Origin: Ruminococcus sp. CAG:254
GTDB lineage: Bacteria; Bacillota; Clostridia; Oscillospirales; Ruminococcaceae
Direction: 5' to 3'
Assembly: GCA_000433635.1 (NCBI GenBank)
Contig: HF997977.1
Location: 93,254 to 127,380, forward strand
DNA: 34,127 nucleotides
Each line of letters begins with the position of its first letter. Positions within the stretch are counted from its first letter, which is position 1. Both the position numbers and the translations under genes were made by a program. The notes beneath the pieces are model-generated. The model had not been told where the DNA came from, did not search any database, and saw only the letters and a list, made by a program, of their open reading frames with translations. Shown one piece after another: positions 14,471 to 21,299 of this stretch.

Positions 14471-17407
14471 ATGAAGAAGATAACCAAAATTATTTCTTTT
14501 TGTGCTGCTGTTACAATGGCAGCGACTGCTGTTCCAGCCTCTTCGTTATTGATGGCACAGGCAGCCGATGTGGCAAAGATTACGGTCGGAAAAGATGCAG
14601 CACCGATTGTAGTAAACCCTGGAGACAAGGAAGTAGAAATTCCCCTGTACATGGAAACCACGAGAGATGTCGAAGGTATTTCGTTTGGATTTGTAACCAC
14701 AGGAGAAGGGAAAGCAACAAAAGAATTGTTGAATGCAAACAGCGATACTTACATTGTTGCCGAACCAGCTGATGCGTTTGTTAGCCTTGGTAAGTGGGAA
14801 AAGAATCCGGCTGGCTTGAGCTGGGGCGTTCCGTCCTCTGGTAAAGCAGTTGTAAAGGCAAGTGACGTTTCTCCAGATGAACCGTTCATCTCACTGTATT
14901 ACAACATTCCAGATGAGAAAACGGTAACAACAATTGCGCAAAATAACGGCTTGAAAAAGGTCAATGATGGAGATAAGGCATATTATGACTTCCCGTTAGA
15001 CATCGATAGAGAAAGCATGAACAGCAAGGACGGAAAGTTGTTCACTTGGATTGGGCCAAATAATACACACTATGAAGACGAAGCAGAAGTCAGCAACACG
15101 GTGATTCGTGTTTATGTTACACCGGATGCTCCAGATGTAACTACAACAACTGCAACCACAACTACAACTGCACAGACAACCACTACTACAGTTACCACTA
15201 CAACCGATGATACAAAGGATGATACCCTGCCGCAGTTGAATGTAAATGGCGGCAAAGACCTCTTTGTAGAACCGGGACAGCAGGAAGCAGAAATTCCGCT
15301 GTATATAAAGAATCCGATTGATACAACAGCGTTGTCTTTCGGCTTTAAGCTGGATGCAGCAACCGTAGCACTGTTGGATAGCAGCAATTATGTTACCCAT
15401 GAAGCATCCGATCCGTTTGTAAGCCTTGGTAAGTGGGAAAAGAACCCGAAGGGCTTGAGCTGGGGCGTTGCATCCTCTGGTAAAACAGTTGTAAAGGCAA
15501 GTGACATTTCTGATGATGAAGCAATTGTCAGCCTGTATTACAATATTCCGAATAAGGCAACCGTACAAAAAATTGCAGATGACAACAGTCTGGAATTAAA
15601 GACTGGTACTTATAATGGAAAAACTGTTAAGTATTATGAATTCCCGCTGCAATTTGACCGGGAAAGACTGAACAGCAAGCTGGGTCACATCGTTGAATGG
15701 TCTAGTGCAACGGATTCGCACGTAAAGGCAAACTATGTAGGCAACAATCTCTGCGTAGTAATGGAAACGGTATCTAGTGATAATCCTGAAATCAATGTCA
15801 ACAAGGACGAAATTGTAATTGTTGATGCTGGTCAGAAGGAAGCAGAAATTCCGCTGTACATGAAGAATGCAGAAGATACCGTTGGTATTACCGTTGCATT
15901 CAAGACCGATGCAGAGGGCAAGCCAACACAGGAACTGTTGAATAAAAACAGCGATACTTATGTTATTGCTGAACCAGCAGATGTATTTGTAAGCCTCGGT
16001 AAATGGGAAAACAATCCGAAGGGCTTGAGCTGGGGCGTTCCGTCTAATGGTAAAACAACTGCATTGGCAAGCGATATTTCAGAAGAGGAAGCATTCTTCT
16101 CGCTGTATTACAACATTCCGAGCAAGGAAGATGTTGAAAGCATTGCAGAAGCAAACGGCTTGGAAGAAAAGAAGGATGGAGAAGGAAGCACTTATTATGA
16201 CTTCCCGCTGGTATTCGAAAGAGAAAAGCTGAACAACAAGGATGGTAAGCTGCTTGACTGGATTGGACCGAACGATGTTAGCATTCGGGAACGTGCAATT
16301 TATCAGGACAATATACTCCGTGTATATACAAACAGAAAGAATATCACACAGGTAGATACCAGAGTAGAAGTTTCTGGTGAAGAAACAACCGATGCAAGCG
16401 GAAATACTGTAGATTCTCACAAGATTTTCGTAGAACCGGGTCAGCAGGAAGCAGAAGTTCCGCTGAAGGTATATGATGCAGTTGATGCAACCGCTGTTTC
16501 CTTTGCATTCCAGACAGATGGAGAAGGTGCAGCAACACAGAAGCTGCTGAATAGCGAAGGTGCATATCAGGATGGTTTCTATGCATTTGCAGATGCACTG
16601 CTCAATCTGGGCAAGCCGCTGGATAACAATGCAGAACTCATTTGGGGTATTTCTGGTGATGGTGTGAAGATTGCAACCGCTGACAGCATGCCGGATGGTT
16701 CTGATATTCTCTCCATCTACTACAATATTCCGAACGTAACAGCTGATGATTTGGCAGCAATGGGCGGAAAGCTTGTAAAGGCAGATGATCCGGATAACAT
16801 CAAGGGCAAGGATTACTATGAATTCCCGCTGAACTTCGACAAGGAAAAGAAGAACAGCAGAGGCGGTTTTGCACTTGAATGGATTACCAAGGATGAAGAA
16901 CAGGTAGACGTAACATATGTAGATGGTTCGATCTGCGTACTGGTTCCGGAAGAAACCACAACTACAACTACAACTACCACCACAACAACTACAACGACGA
17001 CGACTACCACAACAACTACCACTACAGCAAAGCCAACCACTACTACCACAAAGGCTACTACAACCACCACAACAACCACTACAGCAAAGCCGACTACCAC
17101 AACCACCACAACAACCACTACAGCAAAGCCAACCACTACAACTACAAAGGCTACCACAACCGCAACAACCACTACTAAGAAGCCGCTGGTTCCGCTGTAC
17201 GGTGACGTAAACGTGAACGGTCAGGTTACTATCGTAGACGTTGTTCTCCTGAACAAGGCAATCGCTGGTAAGGTAACACTGGATGAACAGGCATTCTTGA
17301 ATGCAGACTGCGGTAATGTAGATCAGGTTCTGGATGAACACGACCTGAATGCATTGATGCAGTATCTGGTAGGTTATGTACAGCAGCTGCCGGGTGAAAT
17401 GAAGTAA
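14471..17407 (+). CDS. Scaffoldin-like secreted protein: four cohesin-like modules, Thr linkers, C-terminal dockerin
   Basis: This 978-residue exported protein has a signal peptide (1-31) and four related modules of about 184 residues (35-218, 253-440, 441-624, 625-828). Each has an opening EIPLY or EVPLK strand after a PGQ/PGD turn, a central SLGKWE-GLSWGV block (lost in module 4), SLYYNIP or SIYYNIP, and a YDFPL or YEFPL strand. The beta-sandwich pattern, extracellular setting and dockerin partner suggest divergent cohesins, but this is inference. Thr-rich linkers lie at 224-245 and 829-903. The dockerin (910-978) has one canonical loop, DVNVNGQVTIVD, and a second, aberrant loop DCGNVDQVLDEHD. 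No catalytic domain or surface anchor is present, so it would act as an adaptor scaffoldin. ATG 14471 is chosen over upstream in-frame starts because of AAAGGA and the signal peptide. Confidence 0.72.
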   Translation: MKKITKIISFCAAVTMAATAVPASSLLMAQAADVAKITVGKDAAPIVVNPGDKEVEIPLYMETTRDVEGISFGFVTTGEGKATKELLNANSDTYIVAEPADAFVSLGKWEKNPAGLSWGVPSSGKAVVKASDVSPDEPFISLYYNIPDEKTVTTIAQNNGLKKVNDGDKAYYDFPLDIDRESMNSKDGKLFTWIGPNNTHYEDEAEVSNTVIRVYVTPDAPDVTTTTATTTTTAQTTTTTVTTTTDDTKDDTLPQLNVNGGKDLFVEPGQQEAEIPLYIKNPIDTTALSFGFKLDAATVALLDSSNYVTHEASDPFVSLGKWEKNPKGLSWGVASSGKTVVKASDISDDEAIVSLYYNIPNKATVQKIADDNSLELKTGTYNGKTVKYYEFPLQFDRERLNSKLGHIVEWSSATDSHVKANYVGNNLCVVMETVSSDNPEINVNKDEIVIVDAGQKEAEIPLYMKNAEDTVGITVAFKTDAEGKPTQELLNKNSDTYVIAEPADVFVSLGKWENNPKGLSWGVPSNGKTTALASDISEEEAFFSLYYNIPSKEDVESIAEANGLEEKKDGEGSTYYDFPLVFEREKLNNKDGKLLDWIGPNDVSIRERAIYQDNILRVYTNRKNITQVDTRVEVSGEETTDASGNTVDSHKIFVEPGQQEAEVPLKVYDAVDATAVSFAFQTDGEGAATQKLLNSEGAYQDGFYAFADALLNLGKPLDNNAELIWGISGDGVKIATADSMPDGSDILSIYYNIPNVTADDLAAMGGKLVKADDPDNIKGKDYYEFPLNFDKEKKNSRGGFALEWITKDEEQVDVTYVDGSICVLVPEETTTTTTTTTTTTTTTTTTTTTTTTAKPTTTTTKATTTTTTTTTAKPTTTTTTTTTTAKPTTTTTKATTTATTTTKKPLVPLYGDVNVNGQVTIVDVVLLNKAIAGKVTLDEQAFLNADCGNVDQVLDEHDLNALMQYLVGYVQQLPGEMK
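16955..17177 (+). repeat. Poly-threonine linker repeat in the scaffoldin-like gene
   Basis: About 75 codons, mostly ACA/ACT/ACC, with AKP and KA interruptions recurring every 10-14 residues. The mixed codons keep it from being a simple microsatellite, but it is repetitive enough for length change by slippage or recombination. Confidence 0.85.
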
Positions 17408-17447
17408 GATTCGTTTCGCTTTCAATAGCAAACAAAACAAAAAACAG

Positions 17448-17479
17448 GGGTCTGCCGCTGAAAAGCGGTAGACCCTTTT
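17448..17479 (+). terminator. Terminator of the scaffoldin-like gene
   Basis: GGGTCTGCCGCT (17448-17459) pairs with AGCGGTAGACCC (17464-17475) with one G-T pair and a four-base loop, then TTTT. Confidence 0.85.
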
Positions 17480-17528
17480 GTATATGAAATTGGCGTGAAA
17501 AAATTCTCCCTGCATGTCCGGAAAAGGA

Positions 17529-17557
17529 TTGCAAGTTGCAAGGTAGCGTGTTATAAT
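17529..17557 (+). promoter_or_regulatory. Promoter of the peptide-binding lipoprotein
   Basis: TTGCAA at 17529-17534, a 17-base spacer and TATAAT at 17552-17557. TTGCAA is repeated at 17536-17541. Confidence 0.72.
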
Positions 17558-17593
17558 AAAAGAAAACGAGAGTTCAGGGAAGGACAATTTCTG

Positions 17594-19261
17594 ATGAATC
17601 ATTTGCTAAAAAAATGCCTGTGTTTGTGTTTGCCAGTCGTTCTGCTCAGTGGTTGTACATCGCCATTTCAGAAAGAAGAATCGGATGGTTCTGGCTATCT
17701 ATTTACTTATACACTTTTAGGAAATCCAGAGAATTTAGACCCATTGCTGGCAACGGATGCCTCTTCAAAGTTGATTTTGCGGAATATGATGCAAGGACTG
17801 CTGGAAGAAAATCCAGATGGAACGCTGTCGAATGGCGTTGCAGATAGCTATACCATGCAGGACGATGGATTGCTGTATACGTTTCACTTGCGGGATGATT
17901 GCTATTGGTATTTTGACGAGAATCAAAACGAACAGATTGATGATGGTGAAACATGGAAAGTTACTGCACAGGACTTTGTCTATGCATTTCAGCGAATGTT
18001 TTTAGCAGAAACCCGTTCTCCCTATCGAGAAACGTTCTCCTGCCTGCTGAATGCCACTGAAATCATGCAGGGAACAGTAGATGCTTCTCAGATTGGCGTA
18101 ACTGCACAGGACGACCAGACATTAATTTTCCAGCTTGCAGAGTCAAACAGCCGCTTTCCGGAACTGCTGGCAACGACTGCCGCCTTGCCCTGCAATGAAA
18201 CCTTTTTTCAGCAGACAAAGGGACGGTATGGACTGGACGAAACTTCTGTGATTTCCAACGGTTCTTTTTATCTGCGGAAGTGGTTTTATGACCCCTATGG
18301 AAGCGATAATGTAATCTATATGCAGTGTAACTCTGCAAACGATTCCAAAGAAGCAGACCGGAAAATCTACCCCTCTGACTTAACATTTTTGATTCGGAAA
18401 AAGCAGGCACAAGCAGAAGAAGCGTTTGATTCCGAACAGTCGGATATTTTAACGACTTCGATTTATCCGAAACAAGAGCTTGCACAGCCAGATGTCTATA
18501 CAGTGAATTCTTATTCTTCGATGACATTGGGTTTGGTGTTCAATCCGACGAATACAGCCTATGCCAATACAAATATCCGCAAGGCACTCTCAGAGAGTAT
18601 TGACCGCTCCAACATCGGTGCAGATTCTGACGGGGACTTGACAGGGGCTTCCGGCATTGTTCCGCCTGATACCCGTGTAGACGCTGTACGGTATCGAGAT
18701 AACGTCCCTGAGCCGTCTACAACCTATCAGAACGAAACTGCCAAGCAGGACTTTGAAAAGGGTTTACAGGAACTGAAAATGGATTCTCTGCCGTCTGACC
18801 AAATTCTTGTTTGTCCGGAACTGATGGATTGTTCTTACCTGCATGAAATTCTTCAGAACTGGCAAAAGACATTTGAATTTTACATTGGTATTGAAGAAGT
18901 AACCGCTTCAGAATATCAAGACCGACTGGAATCGGGGAATTATGGCATTGCACTTTATGGCGTTACCGGTTCAGAGAATAATCCGGCATCTGTGCTGTCT
19001 GCATTTTGTTCCGACCAGAACCCATTCTATCAGAACGAATCTTTTGATGCAATGATACAGCAGACTACAACTTGTAACAACGCTGCACAGTTGACCGATC
19101 TTTGTATGCAGATGGAAAATCAACTACTTTCCGAATACAGTTTCATTCCGGTGTATTATAAGAAAACGTATCTGGTTTATCGAAATGAAAACCGAGATAT
19201 TTTCTATGACCCTTACAGTGGTATCATTGATTTCCGGATTGTCAAGTATTTTGGAGAATAA
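17594..19261 (+). CDS. Oligopeptide ABC transporter substrate-binding lipoprotein (SBP family 5), orphan
   Basis: This 555-residue lipoprotein has signal peptide MNHLLKKCLCLCLPVVLL ending in lipobox LLSGC with the lipidated Cys at 21. The mature part has the OppA/DppA start (YTLLGNPENLDPLLATDASS, NMMQGLLEENPDG), then LLYTFHLRDDCYW, QDFVYAFQRMF and, near residue 320, GLVFNPTNTAYANTNIRKAL, the class signature. It should bind peptides outside the membrane for uptake. No permease or ATPase gene is nearby, so it must serve a transporter encoded elsewhere or act as a sensor. ATG 17594 is chosen for the lipoprotein signal and the AGGGAAGGA ribosome site at 17577. It lies 186 bases after the scaffoldin-like gene with its own promoter. 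Confidence 0.92.
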   Translation: MNHLLKKCLCLCLPVVLLSGCTSPFQKEESDGSGYLFTYTLLGNPENLDPLLATDASSKLILRNMMQGLLEENPDGTLSNGVADSYTMQDDGLLYTFHLRDDCYWYFDENQNEQIDDGETWKVTAQDFVYAFQRMFLAETRSPYRETFSCLLNATEIMQGTVDASQIGVTAQDDQTLIFQLAESNSRFPELLATTAALPCNETFFQQTKGRYGLDETSVISNGSFYLRKWFYDPYGSDNVIYMQCNSANDSKEADRKIYPSDLTFLIRKKQAQAEEAFDSEQSDILTTSIYPKQELAQPDVYTVNSYSSMTLGLVFNPTNTAYANTNIRKALSESIDRSNIGADSDGDLTGASGIVPPDTRVDAVRYRDNVPEPSTTYQNETAKQDFEKGLQELKMDSLPSDQILVCPELMDCSYLHEILQNWQKTFEFYIGIEEVTASEYQDRLESGNYGIALYGVTGSENNPASVLSAFCSDQNPFYQNESFDAMIQQTTTCNNAAQLTDLCMQMENQLLSEYSFIPVYYKKTYLVYRNENRDIFYDPYSGIIDFRIVKYFGE

Positions 19262-19500
19262 GCTGCGATTGATTAGCAGAATTTACCTTGTTACATTTCT
19301 GCCGTTTTTGCATACAATATAGCAATAGCGGTACGCACCGCAGAGGTCGGGGAACTGTGATGGCAGAAATGCAATCGAAAAGCGGCAGTTCTCCGAGGAG
19401 GGAACTGCCGCTTTGCCATAGATTCTGTCTGTCATAGCTCTGAACCGGCAGACAGAGAAACGGTGCAGATGTGCACAGACCTGCTGCCGTTTCCTTGTAG
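19262..19500. other. Hairpin-rich intergenic region
   Basis: No ORF is supported. It contains a 9-bp inverted repeat ATTTCTGCC (19295-19303)/GGCAGAAAT (19362-19370) enclosing GCGGT-ACGC-ACCGC, then AGCGGCAGTTC (19381-19391)/GAACTGCCGCT (19402-19412), TCTGTCTG (19424-19431)/CAGACAGA (19449-19456) and GAAACGG (19457-19463)/CCGTTTC (19487-19493). The 19381 hairpin is terminator-like in both directions. Whether the rest is a structured RNA or processed 3' ends is open. Confidence 0.6.
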
Positions 19501-19836
19501 TTATGCCTGTATGCAGGAATCCCTGCGTACAGGCATTTCTGCTGCCGGATGGCAGAAGTGTGCGTGTTTTTGCTGTTCTCTCTGCTGTGCCAGCAGAGCA
19601 TATTTTTTTCTGGTTGCAAGTCCGCCACGAATATGGCGTTCCTGCTTATTTTTTTCTAGAATCATCTTTACCCCTGCATAGAGGTGGGGGTCTAAATCGG
19701 GAAGACGTTCGCTGACATCTTTATGAACCGTGCTCTTAGAAATGCCGAACCATTCCGCAGCTGCACGAACAGTGGCTTGTTGTTCCAGAATATATTCGCC
19801 GAGAATAATGGCACGTTCCCTTGGCTGTTGTTTCAT
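19501..19836 (-). CDS. spoIIID: Sporulation transcription factor SpoIIID
   Basis: This 111-residue DNA-binding protein matches SpoIIID, which acts in the mother cell after sigma-E to adjust sporulation genes. The helix-turn-helix is at about 21-40 (TVRAAAEWFGISKSTVHKDV), followed by the family core SERLPDLDPHL and RHIRGGLATRKKY, ending at about residue 81. The last 30 residues (AQQREQQKHAHFCHPAAE and on) go beyond the usual length of about 90, and part of that tail is encoded by a hairpin. ATG 19836 has GGAGGGAG upstream; the earlier in-frame start at 19863 does not. Its presence implies a complete sporulation programme in the species, which this window cannot confirm. Confidence 0.93.
   Translation of the reverse strand: MKQQPRERAIILGEYILEQQATVRAAAEWFGISKSTVHKDVSERLPDLDPHLYAGVKMILEKNKQERHIRGGLATRKKYALLAQQREQQKHAHFCHPAAEMPVRRDSCIQA
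19503..19536 (-). terminator. Hairpin overlapping the end of spoIIID
   Basis: A 15-base arm at 19503-19517 pairs with 19522-19536 with one mismatch. It covers the last ten codons. The minus-strand tail lacks a T-run, so it may be a 3' processing or stability element rather than a terminator. A further hairpin TTCTGC/GCAGAA lies at 19537-19557. Confidence 0.45.
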
Positions 19837-19954
19837 AGCTGCTCCCTCCAAAATTATCCGCACAGCGTGGGAAACGTGCAGGATTTCCCACTGGGATTGT
19901 AGAAATTGTTATATCTTATGTAGGGGAGCGGAAAAAAAGAACAAAACTTTCCGG
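19837..19954 (-). other. spoIIID leader region
   Basis: It holds a perfect 8-bp inverted repeat GTGGGAAA (19867-19874)/TTTCCCAC (19884-19891), 31 bases before the spoIIID start. I could not find a convincing sigma-E promoter by eye. Confidence 0.45.
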
Positions 19955-20057
19955 AAAAACGCAAGTGCTCCACTGGTGGAAGAATAAAAAACCAGCGGAG
20001 CACCTGCAATTTTGGTTGGAATTATTCACATCGCTATCGGAAATTTACAATGTGAAC
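19955..20057 (-). ncRNA. Candidate Spo0A-linked small RNA (or long spoIIID leader)
   Basis: A consensus promoter (20092-20064) would start an RNA near 20057. Its first bases form a 7-bp hairpin (TTCACAT 20025-20031/ATGTGAA 20050-20056), then about 20 unpaired bases, then a 13-bp hairpin with one mismatch (19965-19977/19991-20003) followed by TTGCGTTTTT on the minus strand. No start codon with a ribosome site lies inside. This reads as a compact RNA of about 100 bases ending at a moderate terminator; read-through would make it the spoIIID leader. No known RNA family is recognised. Confidence 0.4.
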
Positions 20058-20063
20058 AATTTT

Positions 20064-20092
20064 ATTATAATAGACTTTTGGCATACCGTCAA
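20064..20092 (-). promoter_or_regulatory. Consensus promoter beside Spo0A boxes
   Basis: On the minus strand TTGACG (20092-20087), a 17-base spacer and TATAAT (20069-20064). Three 0A boxes lie just upstream of the -35 box. Confidence 0.8.
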
Positions 20093-20102
20093 TTCTGCTT
20101 TT

Positions 20103-20129
20103 TGTCGAATTTTGTCGATTCTTGTCGAA
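20103..20129. promoter_or_regulatory. Three Spo0A boxes at 10-bp spacing
   Basis: TGTCGAA at 20103-20109, TGTCGAT at 20113-20119 and TGTCGAA at 20123-20129. The 0A-box consensus is TGTCGAA. The repeats fall on one face of the helix and lie about 46-72 bases upstream of the predicted start, a position suited to activation. Confidence 0.7.
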
Positions 20130-20150
20130 GCGAAAAAGAATTAGAAAAAC

Positions 20151-20179
20151 AAAAAAGCCCGTTTGCAACGGACTTTTTT
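20151..20179 (-). terminator. Terminator of the tRNA operon
   Basis: On the minus strand AAAAAAG-CCGTT pairs with AACGG-CTTTTTT around a 3-base loop (one C-A mismatch), ending in a T-run. The plus strand is also terminator-like. Confidence 0.85.
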
Positions 20180-20203
20180 GTACCATGATAACCATGGTAA
20201 ATA

Positions 20204-20281
20204 TGGGGTGGGAGATGGGATTCGAACCCACGATCTTCGGGACCACAATCCGACGCTTTAACCAGCTAAGCTACACCCACC
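20204..20281 (-). tRNA. tRNA-His(GTG)
   Basis: A cloverleaf with anticodon GTG in loop TTGTGGT, the extra 5' G expected for tRNA-His opposite discriminator C, T-loop GGTTCGAATCC and an encoded CCA end. The acceptor stem has a T-T mismatch at 6:67 and the anticodon stem an A-C mismatch next to the loop. A small inverted repeat (ACCATG/CATGGT, about 20182-20198) lies just downstream. Confidence 0.93.
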
Positions 20282-20286
20282 ATGTA

Positions 20287-20363
20287 TGGCGCGCCTTACT
20301 GGATTCGAACCAGTGGCTTACTGCTTAGAAGGCAGTTACTCTATCCAGCTGAGTTAAAGGCGC
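20287..20363 (-). tRNA. tRNA-Arg(TCT)
   Basis: A complete cloverleaf: acceptor GCGCCTT/AAGGCGC, anticodon stem ACTGC/GCAGT around CTTCTAA (anticodon TCT, reads AGA), T-loop GGTTCGAATCC, discriminator G and an encoded CCA. It is 5 bases upstream of tRNA-His in the same transcript. Confidence 0.96.
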
Positions 20364-20375
20364 ATTTTGAAAAAT

Positions 20376-20449
<74 letters not shown>

Positions 20450-20493
20450 AAGGTATTTCGTTTTTGTTGTTTTTGTGTCTCACAACGTATATT

Positions 20494-20522
20494 ATTATAG
20501 CACGTCTTTCTGGATTTGTCAA
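20494..20522 (-). promoter_or_regulatory. tRNA operon promoter
   Basis: On the minus strand a perfect TTGACA (20522-20517), 17-base spacer and TATAAT (20499-20494), about 45 bases before tRNA-Gly. Confidence 0.92.
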
Positions 20523-20650
20523 CCGATTTTTTGAAAAAAATCACATTTTTTGTATTTTTAAGAGCTGATTCGATAAAATCACAAATTTGATGGAAACAAC
20601 ATAAAAAACTGTGAAATTAGAACTGCGATTCTTAAAAAAATAATGTAAAA

Positions 20651-20678
20651 AACAGAACCGCAAAAAAGCAGTTCTGTT
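20651..20678 (-). terminator. Terminator of the TspO gene
   Basis: AACAGAAC (20651-20658) pairs with GTTCTGTT (20671-20678). On the minus strand a T-rich tail follows. Confidence 0.78.
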
Positions 20679-20686
20679 CCTTGCCA

Positions 20687-21166
20687 TTATGGATTCAAAA
20701 GAAATGTGCCGATATTCAAATAAGCGGCGAAGAGCAGCCAGAGCAGATAGGGAATGTTCCAGCCAGCCGCAGCGGGACGAATTTTTCTGAAAATCACAAT
20801 CATTGCAATCACCAGCAGAATCAACAGACCGATGACACCAATAGCAGCACCGAATTTTTGAAACCGGAAAAAGACGATGCTCCACGAAAAGTTGATGGCA
20901 AGCTGTACAGCATAGAGAATTAATGCCGATCTACGTTTTTTCCAAAGCGTGCTGTCAGCGTGTTGAATCAAGTATGCGGAAATTGCCATCATGGCATAGA
21001 GAATGCCCCACATCACAGGAAAGACCCATCCAGGTGGCGAGAATGGCGGCTGATGCAAATTCTGATAGACTGCCCGAATATCTCCGGCGAGCCAGCCGGA
21101 GAGAATCCCGACCAGTTCTGTGGCTGCCAGCCACAGGGAAAAATCAATCCATGCACCTTTTTTCAT
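20687..21166 (-). CDS. tspO: TspO/MBR-family membrane protein
   Basis: This 159-residue inner-membrane protein has five hydrophobic helices and the TspO/peripheral benzodiazepine receptor pattern: QPPFSPPGWVFPVMWGILYAMM in loop 1 to helix 2, the tryptophan-rich NFSWSIVFF helix 3, and the Pro/Trp segment AAGWNIPYLLWLLFAAYLN at the end. The family binds porphyrins and is linked to tetrapyrrole handling and stress; its precise role in anaerobes is unclear. ATG 21166 has GGAGGAACG upstream. It is monocistronic, with terminators on both sides. Confidence 0.92.
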   Translation of the reverse strand: MKKGAWIDFSLWLAATELVGILSGWLAGDIRAVYQNLHQPPFSPPGWVFPVMWGILYAMMAISAYLIQHADSTLWKKRRSALILYAVQLAINFSWSIVFFRFQKFGAAIGVIGLLILLVIAMIVIFRKIRPAAAGWNIPYLLWLLFAAYLNIGTFLLNP

Positions 21167-21224
21167 GGTTATCGTTCCTCCTTTTTTCTGTTATTCTATG
21201 CAGAGTCGGAGGAAATTATTTGAT

Positions 21225-21261
21225 AAAAAAGCGGGGCTGCTGCAAAATTTGCAACAGCCCC
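21225..21261 (-). terminator. Terminator of the esterase gene
   Basis: GGGGCTGCTGC (21233-21243) pairs with GCAACAGCCCC (21251-21261) with one G-T type pair. A T-run follows on the minus strand. Confidence 0.85.
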
Positions 21262-21299
21262 TTGACATTGACAAACAATGAAATTAGCTTAATAGAAAA

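Noticed and set aside
15112..15387. Valine-rich minus-strand frame under the first Thr linker
   Set aside because: Runs of Val arise from reading ACA/ACC/ACT codons in reverse; not a gene.
16079..17602. 507-codon minus-strand frame under the scaffoldin-like gene
   Set aside because: It is the mirror of the Thr-rich coding repeats, giving long Cys/Gly/Ser runs; no start signal and no plausible fold.
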